From Candidatus Peribacteria bacterium (GTDB lineage: Bacteria; Patescibacteriota; Gracilibacteria; Peribacterales; Peribacteraceae): 64,000 bases of DNA. Location of the stretch: assembly GCA_943350395.1 (NCBI GenBank), contig CALRAD010000002.1, positions 123,803 through 187,802 on the forward strand, read 5' to 3'. Below are positions 55,853 through 64,000 of the stretch, in pieces (the stretch's first letter is position 1; every line of letters starts with the position of its first letter). The notes under the pieces were generated by a model that searched no databases, was not told the origin of the DNA, and worked only from the letters and a program-made list of their open reading frames with translations. A program made the position numbers and the translations under genes.

Positions 55853-57202
55853 TTACTTTGTCTTCCTCATCATCTCCCCCACCTCCAACGCTTTCTGATT
55901 CTTTGGATCGATCCTGAATGCGCTCTCCAGATATTTTTGCGCGTCATCCGTGTTGCCGGTTGCAAACGAAGCTCTCGCGGCGAGAGCCAGAGCGGAGGCA
56001 TCGCCGGGCCACCGCACAAGTGCTTTCTTTGCGAGTGCGAGTGCGTCTGTTGTGTGATCGGGCAATGTGATTGCAAGCAGGACGTACTGTTCATATGCCC
56101 GAAGATCGCTGTCTTTGAGATCGGCAAGAATTTTCAGTTGTTCGAGTGCGAGTTCGGTATTGCCGAGTTCTTGCGCGTACCGAATCAAAAGTTCTCTGGC
56201 ATCGCGCTGCGGCGTGAATCCGTTTAACAGTGAGTACTGCAAGAATGTCACGGCATTCTGCGGATCGCCGAGCGCTGCATGCGTGCGTGCGAGGAAGTAC
56301 TGCGTTTCGGCTTTTTCCGGATCGAGCGAGTAGGCTTCTTCGAGTGAGGTGAGTGCCTCAGGCAAGCGTTCGGAGACAAATTCGCAGTATCCTTTCACGA
56401 TCCACGCGTCGCGGTAGCGTTCTTGTTTCAGGATCACGGTTTGGAGAAGCGGTAGCGCCGTCTCGCACTCGTTTACTTGCGCGAGCGCCCTTGAGAGAAG
56501 GGTGAGGAGGTGAATGTCCTGACCATTCGGGAACAGTGCGAACTCTTCGTATGCCGCGAGGATTGTCTTGGCGTAGGTTCGTACTGTCGCATCGTCACCC
56601 GCGACCCCGAGCGTCAATTGTTTTCTTGCCGTGTCGTGATCCCCCTGTGTGATCGCGACGAGTGCGGAACCGTACTGCGATTCCGGTGAATTCGGCGTGC
56701 GACCGAAGACCGATGCGGCTCCACGCACATCTCCGCTCCGGAGTGCGAGAAGCCCAAGAAGGAGCACCGTATCGCTGCTCTTTGGATTTGCATCACTCAG
56801 GGCGCGGATGGTTCTTTTCGCGCTGTCATACTGGCGACGCTGGAGTTCGATACTCGCGAGTTTTTTGAGAGCCGGTGTACCCCCGCCGCGCTGCACGCTC
56901 TTCTCGTAGTGTTCCTGCGCTTGCTTCCACTCTCCGCGAAGCTCGAAGATTTCTCCTTGCCTCAGTTCCATCAGAGCCTCGGAGAGGCTGGCGCTGTCCA
57001 CCGGAGTCTGCGGGCGTGATGGAAGAATGTTTCGCAGTAGATTTCTTGTTCCTCCCTGCGATTGGAACGACGATTCGATGGTGCTGATGGACGTGTGGAT
57101 CTGCCACAGAAAAAGTGTCGCAGCGGCACCGCTCATGGCGAGTGCGACTGCAATCGGTACGACGATGCGGAGAGGAATCTTCACGGAGGCAGAGCCTATC
57201 AC
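55853..57202 (-). CDS. TPR-repeat protein with N-terminal TM
   Basis: repeated TPR-like helices, e.g. 'AWIVKGYCEFVSERLPEALTSLEEAYSLDPEKAETQYFLARTHAALGDPQNAVTFLQ'. Confidence 0.8.
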   Translation of the reverse strand: MIGSASVKIPLRIVVPIAVALAMSGAAATLFLWQIHTSISTIESSFQSQGGTRNLLRNILPSRPQTPVDSASLSEALMELRQGEIFELRGEWKQAQEHYEKSVQRGGGTPALKKLASIELQRRQYDSAKRTIRALSDANPKSSDTVLLLGLLALRSGDVRGAASVFGRTPNSPESQYGSALVAITQGDHDTARKQLTLGVAGDDATVRTYAKTILAAYEEFALFPNGQDIHLLTLLSRALAQVNECETALPLLQTVILKQERYRDAWIVKGYCEFVSERLPEALTSLEEAYSLDPEKAETQYFLARTHAALGDPQNAVTFLQYSLLNGFTPQRDARELLIRYAQELGNTELALEQLKILADLKDSDLRAYEQYVLLAITLPDHTTDALALAKKALVRWPGDASALALAARASFATGNTDDAQKYLESAFRIDPKNQKALEVGEMMRKTK

Positions 57203-57236
57203 TCGGACGGGCGTATGGCTACTCTTCGGAGTTTGC

Positions 57237-57905
57237 TTAGTCCATCTTCGGACTCAGTTCGCCGTCTTCGCTTTTCTTCGATTTGCTTCTGCTCTTCGGT
57301 TTCTTTTCAGTTGCCGCTGAGCTCTCGCTGTCGGCTGCGACCGTGACGCGCGCGGCGGCTTCGACGATGTGCTTCGGGATGATCGCTTCGACGGCGCCCC
57401 AGTTTGCATTCCCCGATTTCGGCACGAGAATCGTGACTTGGTCGCCGACCTCGGCGCGATAGAATGTGACGGAAGCAAGAAGAAGGCGATATGTTTTTCC
57501 TTCGGCAAGCACTTTGTACTGTCCGTCTTCCTGAATGAGCACACCGACCATAGTTCTGCGCTCGATGGGAGCGATCTGTTTGTAGATGAATTTGCCTTCA
57601 TCGGTGATGGAGAGTTTCATGCCGTCGCCCTCGACGAGCTTGCTCTTCGACGCATAGTTTGCGGGGATCGGATAGGTCTGACCGAGAGAGTCCACCATGT
57701 TTTGTCCGTCGAAGACGCCCTCGACGACTTTGGAAGAGGCACTTGCTCCGTATCCTCCGCTCATCGATCCTGCCTTGGAACTGAAACGTTCCCTAGAGGA
57801 ATCGGTGACACCCGTGAGTTCGCGGAGAAGATTGTTCGCGGTCTTCAGAGAGCTCATCGCAGAGTCGATGAGTTCTTGAATCGAGAGGAGATTGTCGTCT
57901 GACAT
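57237..57905 (-). CDS. hypothetical protein with Lys/Ser-rich C-terminus
   Basis: 222 aa; 'VVEGVFDGQNMVDSLGQTYPIPANYASKSKLVEGDGMKLSI'. Confidence 0.7.
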   Translation of the reverse strand: MSDDNLLSIQELIDSAMSSLKTANNLLRELTGVTDSSRERFSSKAGSMSGGYGASASSKVVEGVFDGQNMVDSLGQTYPIPANYASKSKLVEGDGMKLSITDEGKFIYKQIAPIERRTMVGVLIQEDGQYKVLAEGKTYRLLLASVTFYRAEVGDQVTILVPKSGNANWGAVEAIIPKHIVEAAARVTVAADSESSAATEKKPKSRSKSKKSEDGELSPKMD

Positions 57906-57917
57906 GGGAGAGATGTG

Positions 57918-58922
57918 TTAAGAAATTATTTCAACGGCGAGAAGGTTTCTTCGTAGCTGTTCTCTGATGTTGGTTTCTGTGAGCAATCCTGCCTGAGCTC
58001 CGATCGATGCAACCACACTTGCAGCATTCAGTGTACCCGAAATGAGTGCTGTTTGCAACGTTTCACCCGTCAGCAGCGCCCACAGTGCCGCCGTTCCGAA
58101 TGCGTCCCCCGCACCGGTCGTGTCGACGACGCGGACGTTTTTTAGGATCGGGCAACGGTAGACATGTTTGCCGTCGGTTGCGACGGTTCCGTTCTTGCCG
58201 TCGGTGACGCACACGTTCTTCGTTCCAGCCTCCGTGAGTTTCTTGAGTGCTTCTTCGATGGTTTTCGATTTCGAGAAAATCAGCGCTTCCTCTTTATTCA
58301 GGAGAAGGAGCGTCGTCGCTTTCAGTAATGCCGCGGCATCCTCGGCATGCATGCCCGCTTCGATCTGGCTGCCGCCCGGATTCCATGCCAATGTCGTCGA
58401 CGATGCTTGAGTGAGTGCACTCACGATGTCATCCGCGATCATGCAGGATGTTTCGCAGAGATGGTTCAAGTACACGGCATCGATTCCTTTCATCGCACCC
58501 AGATCGAACGTCGTGTCGTGCAAATGTTTGTTGACGCCCGGTGCGTACAGAATCGTCCGTTCGCCGTTTGGGAGTGAGAGCACAATCGAGAAACTACTTG
58601 TTTCATGTTCGACGATCGTCGCGGATGAGACGTTCACGTTTTCTTTCTTTAGATTCTCGAGAAGTTTCTCACCCCACTGATCCGAGCCGACGATGCCGCA
58701 GAATGATGCTGCAAGTCCGAGTCGAGAGAGACCGACTGATGTATTGCTCGCTCCTCCTCCGCATGTTTCGATGACGCGTTTTATTTGCACTTTCTCGCCG
58801 ATCGGAAGCTGAATGTTTTTTTCATGCGTCGCGAGTTCGCCCATCGTCAAAAATACATCGTAGGTCGCTCCTCCGATCGAGAGAGTTCGTCTTCGATGAG
58901 GCGATGTTTGTGTGGCGACCAT
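57918..58922 (-). CDS. PfkB-family carbohydrate/nucleoside kinase
   Basis: 'IGGATYDVFL', 'GGGASNTSVGLSRLGL', C-term 'VVDTTGAGDAFGTAALWALL'. Confidence 0.9.
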   Translation of the reverse strand: MVATQTSPHRRRTLSIGGATYDVFLTMGELATHEKNIQLPIGEKVQIKRVIETCGGGASNTSVGLSRLGLAASFCGIVGSDQWGEKLLENLKKENVNVSSATIVEHETSSFSIVLSLPNGERTILYAPGVNKHLHDTTFDLGAMKGIDAVYLNHLCETSCMIADDIVSALTQASSTTLAWNPGGSQIEAGMHAEDAAALLKATTLLLLNKEEALIFSKSKTIEEALKKLTEAGTKNVCVTDGKNGTVATDGKHVYRCPILKNVRVVDTTGAGDAFGTAALWALLTGETLQTALISGTLNAASVVASIGAQAGLLTETNIREQLRRNLLAVEIIS

Positions 58923-58927
58923 GAGTG

Positions 58928-61345
58928 TCAGGAAAGATATCTCTGTTGCATGGCCTGAAGGAACGCATCCACTTTCTTCTTCTCGCGCTGCGCTCTTTGC
59001 CAGTGGAGGCCGATGCCCAGCGCCGCAACGATCACGAGTCCGAGAGTAAAAGAGGGGATGCCGCTCTCGGTCGTTGATGGCATCTCGTCCAAGGACGGGA
59101 GACGATCGAGCGGAGCACCGGGGTGGAGCCCTCCGAAGAAGTCACTTGGTACGGATTCGGATGTGCCTGCGACGAATCCATCACTCGTCGGTGTGCCGTG
59201 AGCGATCACTGCGGATTCCGTCATTGTTTTTCCCGTGACGGTCACCGGAGTCAGTTTCACTTCGTACGTTACACCACCGAGAAGGTCTCTGAGGATGGTC
59301 GAACGAGCAGATCCGTTGATCTTCTGACGTCCCGGGTATTCGCCCGGGGAGGTACCGTACTCGAGAACGTAGTGATCGAGCGGCAGTGACGGAATCGGCG
59401 TCCACTCGAGGAGGAGACTGTCCTTGCCCGGCGTCACCGTGAGCGAAAAACCGTACGGAGTCGCACTCGCTGGTGCACTCTTCTCGGGGCTCTCGGTACC
59501 GTCTTCCGCGACGACTGTCAGCGAGAAGAGGTAGGAGATTCCGAGCGGCAAGTCTTTGATGATCGCCGAGGTCACGGGTTTGTTGGTTCCGATGCTATAG
59601 AGAATATTCTGCGGATCATTCTGCGCCGCGATGTAAATTTTGTACTGACGAATATTGTCGACACCCTGTACCGCCTGCCACTGAACGGACACGGCGTTCT
59701 GTTTCCCCTCCGCTGTGACATTTTGCACGATCGGTAGTGTCGTCGCTGAGACTTTCCATTTCGTCAGCATTGCCGAAGAGTTTCCGGCTCCGTCTTTCGC
59801 TGACGCCGTGATGTCGTAGATCCCGGGGAGCTTCGGAGCGGAGAGAATACCGCTATAGAGACCTCCGGATCCTTCTGACAAGGTGATCGTTTCCGTGCCG
59901 TACGCCGCGGTGACGGCGCTCAAGCCTGCTTCGGATTTCACCGTGATTGTTGTTCTCTCGCCCGCTTTCGCTTCCGCAGGATCTAGATTGATCGTCTCGA
60001 TTGCCGGAGCAACATTGTCGATGAGGATGTGCACGGGATTCGATTCGTACGCTCCGTTCTCACTCGTCACGAAGAGCGTCACTTCTTTGTCCGCCGGATT
60101 GATCGGCACGCTGATCCGGAAGACGCCTTCCTCATCGCTCTCTCCGTTCACGATATCGTTGCCGCCTTTCACCTTGAGGTTAATGAGGCTCGGCGCACGG
60201 CCTTGTAGCAGAATCGGTCCGCCTTTCACGCTTGTGCGATCCTGAGGATCGACGATGACGATTTTGTCATTGCCACTTCCGCCGGACCTGATGACATTCA
60301 GTGTGAGTTTTCCCGCGAATGTCGGGTCGAGATCGTCCGTGATTTCAATCGTCTGCATGCCGCTGCTTCGAAGCATGAAGGCGAGAGGCACCTTGCGTTC
60401 GCCCTGATCGACGCCGCGCATCTCGATGTGTCCCGCACTCGGATTCCTTGGGTCTTCTCCTTGTCTCGGGAGAAGTGCGTCCGGATCGGAGCTCTTCACG
60501 GTGAGCGCGCCGATGTATCCTCTCGAGACTTCGCCTCCTTTCATCGCGCGGATGGTCATACCGAAGAGTTCGTTCGCTTTCACGTCGGTTGCTCCTTGCG
60601 GGAGCGAGAGTTCGAAGCGATCGACGGTTTCGCTCGCGAGGTCGGCGGTAACGGTTTCTCCACCGCGTCCGAAATCGGTGAGAGATGCTCCGAGAGGGGA
60701 CCTCGCCTCTTTGCCGACGGTCAAATTTTCTTTGAGTTTCATCTGTCGCCCCGAGATGATGTCGAACACCGTGAGGCTGGTCGTTCCCTGTTCGGTTCCG
60801 CGAACAGTCCAGAGGAAGCGTCCGCTGTCGTCGGTTTCTTTCGACTGTGGAGTGACGTCGTCCGTGAGGCGGCTCGCGATCAGCGCGAGAGGGCGACCGC
60901 TTACCGGATTGTCATTCGTGTCTCTGAGGATTGCCGTGACGGTTGCCGTGTCTCTGCCGTCCGCGTCGATCGATTGCGGACTGACGATGAGTGTCGAATG
61001 AGCATCGTCGGCATGATCGGCGAGTACGGCAAACGTTGTCTTTGCATCGGCCGCGGTGACCTCGTACGTTCCCGCTGTGAGCGTGTATTGCGACGGGATC
61101 AGTGTGATGGCATTGCCGACGCCGTCCAAAGTGATCGTCTGCGTGTAATTTTGATTGTCCGGGCTCTGGACGATGAGAAGTGCCTGAGCATTACTTCCAC
61201 ACGAAGAGACCGTGACCTGTGTTCCAAGGCCCGACACGGTGTCGAGTGCGGAGACTGTGCACGTCCCTGCGGCGAAAACTGACGGAGACAGGAGTTGCAG
61301 GATGAGTGCAACGAATGTCAGCATTGATGTCATCGGTTTCTGCAT
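58928..61345 (-). CDS. large secreted/surface protein with Ig-like and fibronectin type III-like domains and C-terminal TM
   Basis: signal peptide; 'STLIVSPQSIDADGRDTATVTAILRDTNDNPVSGRPLAL' (invasin-like); FnIII-like 'VSVQWQAVQGVDNIRQYKIYIAAQ'; C-term TM and basic tail. Confidence 0.8.
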   Translation of the reverse strand: MQKPMTSMLTFVALILQLLSPSVFAAGTCTVSALDTVSGLGTQVTVSSCGSNAQALLIVQSPDNQNYTQTITLDGVGNAITLIPSQYTLTAGTYEVTAADAKTTFAVLADHADDAHSTLIVSPQSIDADGRDTATVTAILRDTNDNPVSGRPLALIASRLTDDVTPQSKETDDSGRFLWTVRGTEQGTTSLTVFDIISGRQMKLKENLTVGKEARSPLGASLTDFGRGGETVTADLASETVDRFELSLPQGATDVKANELFGMTIRAMKGGEVSRGYIGALTVKSSDPDALLPRQGEDPRNPSAGHIEMRGVDQGERKVPLAFMLRSSGMQTIEITDDLDPTFAGKLTLNVIRSGGSGNDKIVIVDPQDRTSVKGGPILLQGRAPSLINLKVKGGNDIVNGESDEEGVFRISVPINPADKEVTLFVTSENGAYESNPVHILIDNVAPAIETINLDPAEAKAGERTTITVKSEAGLSAVTAAYGTETITLSEGSGGLYSGILSAPKLPGIYDITASAKDGAGNSSAMLTKWKVSATTLPIVQNVTAEGKQNAVSVQWQAVQGVDNIRQYKIYIAAQNDPQNILYSIGTNKPVTSAIIKDLPLGISYLFSLTVVAEDGTESPEKSAPASATPYGFSLTVTPGKDSLLLEWTPIPSLPLDHYVLEYGTSPGEYPGRQKINGSARSTILRDLLGGVTYEVKLTPVTVTGKTMTESAVIAHGTPTSDGFVAGTSESVPSDFFGGLHPGAPLDRLPSLDEMPSTTESGIPSFTLGLVIVAALGIGLHWQRAQREKKKVDAFLQAMQQRYLS

Positions 61346-61458
61346 ATTCTCTCTAGTATAGCAAAAATACCACTTTTTGCCTATGGCTCCATAGAGCGAT
61401 CTTGTGCAATTCCAGAAGTGTGTCAATTCCAATCTCTGCTTGTGGTATCATTGGTTTC

Positions 61459-62040
61459 ATGATGCGTATTCGGTCTGCGACGCTTCTGCTCGGATTTCTA
61501 GCACTTACTGCGTGCGGATCGTCTTCGACGGCATCCAAAACGGTGGTCTGCGACCAGCAATACTGGAACGGTTCTGTCAGTGTCTGTTTGCCGAAGGGCT
61601 GGAAGGTACTCAGCAGAGAGCAACTGACGGTTCTCGGCGTTCCGGAGGAAACCGTCGCTGCATTTCAGTTCGAGACGCCACAGGCGGGACAACTCGATAC
61701 CGTGACAGTAACCCGAGAACCCTTGAGTCAGGAAATGACGACATCCGATTACAGTCAGTCGAACATTCTCGCAGTGTCCGCACTTCCCGATTACAAACTG
61801 CTCGACAAGATCGTTGTCACGATCGATTCTCAGGAATCAGCGATTCATGTCTTCAGTGCGAGACCGTCGTCGGAGCAGCCGATCCGTCGTTATTATCAGC
61901 TTTCGGCGACCGTCGCTCGCACGGGATATACGTTTACAGGTTCATTCCCCTTAAGCATCCAAGACAGCGAAGCCGCCGAAGTGCTCTTCATCCTGAAGAA
62001 TGCTTCGTTCACCGATCCGGCGACGAAGGAGGCAGAGTAA
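61459..62040 (+). CDS. hypothetical lipoprotein
   Basis: lipobox LALTACGSSS; ATG at 61459. Confidence 0.7.
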   Translation: MMRIRSATLLLGFLALTACGSSSTASKTVVCDQQYWNGSVSVCLPKGWKVLSREQLTVLGVPEETVAAFQFETPQAGQLDTVTVTREPLSQEMTTSDYSQSNILAVSALPDYKLLDKIVVTIDSQESAIHVFSARPSSEQPIRRYYQLSATVARTGYTFTGSFPLSIQDSEAAEVLFILKNASFTDPATKEAE

Positions 62041-62053
62041 GCGGTCGTTGTCC

Positions 62054-62090
62054 CCCTTCGCTCCTCACTATCGCTCGGAGCTTCGGAGGA
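62054..62090. repeat. intergenic palindromic repeat related to the one at 25361
   Basis: cccttcgctcctcactatcgctcggagcttcggagga vs ccttcgctccgccgcggcggagctacggac. Confidence 0.45.
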
Positions 62091-62148
62091 CACAGTATCT
62101 TGCGACTCACTGCGTCGCTTTGCTCCTTGTTCGTCTGCAATTCAACTG

Positions 62149-62223
62149 TGGAGGTGCCGGCGAGGATCGCACTCGCGCATGGGGGATTTGCAGTCCCCTG
62201 CCTTACTGCTTGGCTACGGCACC
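62149..62223 (-). tRNA. tRNA-Cys(GCA), CCA encoded
   Basis: GGTGCCGTAGCCAAGCAGTAAGGCAGGGGACTGCAAATCCCCCATGCGCGAGTGCGATCCTCGCCGGCACCTCCA; 7/3/5/5 bp stems, anticodon GCA. Confidence 0.92.
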
Positions 62224-62322
62224 GAAGCTACGGCATTGTACTGCGAATTGCAGATGATCTCCAGTTGCCCGAAGAAACTGTTGCCGAGATTCTGCGATCT
62301 GTAGTATGCTTCGCGAAATACC

Positions 62323-63375
62323 ATGACTCCTGCAAAGAAAGCAGCGGCCGTTTCAAAAAATCCGAAAGATTATTGCATCGCAACGATCGGCAGTCACTCG
62401 GCGCTCCAGATTCTGAAAGGTGCGCGTGATGAGGGTGTTCCGAATCTCGCCGTCTGCAAACGGGGAACCGAAGGCGTCTATAAAAGTTTCGGTGTTGCCG
62501 ACGAGATTCTGATTGTCGATGACTGGAGCGAGTGGGATAGCAAAGTCGAACCGGAATTGATCAAGCGCAATGCGATCATCATCCCGCACGGATCGTTTAT
62601 CAGTTACATGGGTCCCGAGAAAGTGCAGACGATGAAGAGCATGTACTACGGAACCAAAGAAATTTTGGAGTGGGAGAGCAATCGAACGATGGAGAGAAAA
62701 TGGCTTTTGGATGCGAATATCCTGATGCCTCGCGTATTCGAAAAACCCGAAGACATCGATTGTCCGGTGATTGTGAAATTTCATGGAGCGGGAGGAGGGT
62801 TTGGATACTTCGTCGTTCGCACCGCCGAGCAATTTTACGAAGTGAAGAACAGAAAGTATCCGGAAGAAACGGACTTCAATATTCAGGAGTACATCATCGG
62901 TGTGCCGCTCTACATTCATTACTTTCAGTCTGCACTCACTGGTGAGCTCGAGATCATGAGCTTCGATAAACGCTACGAGTCGAATGCCGACTCGATCGGA
63001 CGCATCAAAGCCGAAGATCAGCTCGCTGCGAAGATCCATACGAGTTACACGATTGTCGGCAACATTCCGATCGTCGTTCGAGAATCGATGCTCCCCGAAT
63101 TTTTCGGAATGGGCGAGCGCGTGGTCGCCGCAAGCAAGAAACTTTGTGGCAAAGGCTTATTCGGTCCCTTCTGTCTCGAAACAATCGTGACCAGAAAGCT
63201 CCAGACATTTGTCTTTGAAATCAGCGCCAGAATCGTCGCCGGCACGAACCCGTTCATCGAAGGTTCTCCGTACACAGCACTCAAGTACGATGTGCCAATG
63301 AGCACCGGCCGTCGCATCGCGCGTGAAATTAAAACAGCAATCGTGAATGGCAGATTGCAGGAAATTTTGGGTTAG
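62323..63375 (+). CDS. purP: PurP: formate-dependent 5-formaminoimidazole-4-carboxamide ribonucleotide synthetase (archaeal type)
   Basis: 'CIATIGSHSALQILKGARDEG', 'IIPHGSFISYMG', 'PVIVKFHGAGGGFGYFVV', 'DKRYESNADSIGRI', 'FEISARIVAGTNPFIEGSPY' match the PurP family. Confidence 0.9.
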   Translation: MTPAKKAAAVSKNPKDYCIATIGSHSALQILKGARDEGVPNLAVCKRGTEGVYKSFGVADEILIVDDWSEWDSKVEPELIKRNAIIIPHGSFISYMGPEKVQTMKSMYYGTKEILEWESNRTMERKWLLDANILMPRVFEKPEDIDCPVIVKFHGAGGGFGYFVVRTAEQFYEVKNRKYPEETDFNIQEYIIGVPLYIHYFQSALTGELEIMSFDKRYESNADSIGRIKAEDQLAAKIHTSYTIVGNIPIVVRESMLPEFFGMGERVVAASKKLCGKGLFGPFCLETIVTRKLQTFVFEISARIVAGTNPFIEGSPYTALKYDVPMSTGRRIAREIKTAIVNGRLQEILG

Positions 63376-63377
63376 CT

Positions 63378-63461
63378 ATGGCCGGCAGGCCGGGTCGTCG
63401 CATAGCGAGGGAGATCAAGACAGCGATTACAGGAGGAAGACTAGCGGAAATACTGGGGTAA
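63378..63461 (+). pseudogene. relic of the 3' end of a second purP gene
   Basis: MAGRPGRRIAREIKTAITGGRLAEILG* versus purP C-term GRRIAREIKTAIVNGRLQEILG*: 19/22 identical residues with different codons. Confidence 0.8.
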
Positions 63462-63474
63462 TCTCCTTAATTAT

Positions 63475-63825
63475 TTGTGGAAGGGATGCGTGCTCTTTAG
63501 CATGCACGGTATGAGCGGTGGATTTTCGACCCGGCTTCCCGACGTGGATGAGAGAATCCTCGAGGTCATTCGGAGGACAGACGATCTCGATGCGATGAAC
63601 AAGGCACTCGTTGGTTTCGATGTGGATCAAGTTCGCATCGCGAGCGAACACGTGCTGCATTGTTCGAAGTCTCATGCGATGAATGCCCTTGTTGCAATTG
63701 AGGCTACGCATGATGCTCGCGCAATCAAAATTGTAGCCAGATTTGTGTCGAGAGATCGTGAGGATGCGTTTTCTATTGATGTTCAGAGCAAGGCTCGCTC
63801 TCTGCTGCAGCTACACCAGCGTTGA
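63475..63825 (+). CDS. hypothetical protein
   Basis: 116 aa ORF; ATG at 63502 also possible; no recognised domain. Confidence 0.45.
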   Translation: MWKGCVLFSMHGMSGGFSTRLPDVDERILEVIRRTDDLDAMNKALVGFDVDQVRIASEHVLHCSKSHAMNALVAIEATHDARAIKIVARFVSRDREDAFSIDVQSKARSLLQLHQR

Positions 63826-63905
63826 GGATAAGCGTCTAGAAAACTTGCATGAATATGTTCCAATTGCAGCAATTAGGGTTACACATTCGTAGGTAGGGTG
63901 AAGTC

Positions 63906-64000
63906 ATGAAATCTCACACCTCCTTCCGTTTTGCTGCCATGAAAGCTTCCGTCGTTGAACAAGTTCTCTCCGGTGACATCTCCGTCTCTTCTGCTGCACG
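63906..64000 (+). CDS. N-terminus of an HTH protein, possibly a transposase (cut by window edge)
   Basis: MKSHTSFRFAAMKASVVEQVLSGDISVSSAA.. resembles the HTH start of IS transposases. Confidence 0.4.
   Translation, partial: MKSHTSFRFAAMKASVVEQVLSGDISVSSAA

Noticed and set aside
60428-61282. 284-aa ORF (and 60426-61001) opposite the FnIII surface protein
   Set aside because: Antisense shadow ORFs; no recognisable motif.
62000-62257. 85-aa ORF over tRNA-Cys
   Set aside because: Peptide GAGEDRTRAWGICSPLPYCLATAP is the antisense translation of the tRNA gene.
1-64000. CRISPR arrays, toxin-antitoxin pairs, prophage genes or UGA recoding
   Set aside because: No regularly spaced repeats, no recognisable cas/phage structural genes, and TGA is used as a stop in several genes.

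Overview
A 64 kb chromosomal window, almost fully coding, using the standard stop codons (TGA is a stop, e.g. at the ends of the sigma-factor and TrmB genes). The gene set (small housekeeping genes, TrmB regulator, archaeal-type PurP, no ribosomal RNA operon here) looks like a Patescibacteria/CPR genome, perhaps Peregrinibacteria/Peribacteria-like; that placement is inference only. Recognisable genes include guaA, ECF sigma/FecR pair, efp, gatB, def, nth, dipZ-like, glnA, a PIF1-like helicase, a six-gene copper operon (csoR, DUF305, HMA-TauE-cupredoxin fusion, HMA protein, copA, lipoprotein), comEC(N), rsmA, SLH protein, uvrD, rpsO-pnp, valS, dinB-lexA, LCP protein, rplJ-rplL, relA, tig, secF, a PfkB kinase and purP, plus tRNA-Glu(UUC) and tRNA-Cys(GCA). 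The most interesting signal is a family of GC-rich palindromic elements. Two ~515 bp copies consist of one DUF559 (Vsr-like nuclease fold) ORF between long terminal inverted repeats. Two short ORF-less derivatives (106 and 140 bp) carry the same ends. Single ends sit in frame inside uvrD and dinB, encoding a PSPxGGGxxGGG peptide. Together they suggest a minimal DUF559-associated mobile palindromic element system. Secondary signals: a tRNA-Cys with co-varying non-canonical positions 18/55, a 27-codon relic of a second purP, candidate LexA operators (GTGGAC-N4-GTNCNC) at lexA and upstream of an RmuC-like gene, and a duplicated csoR 3' tail.
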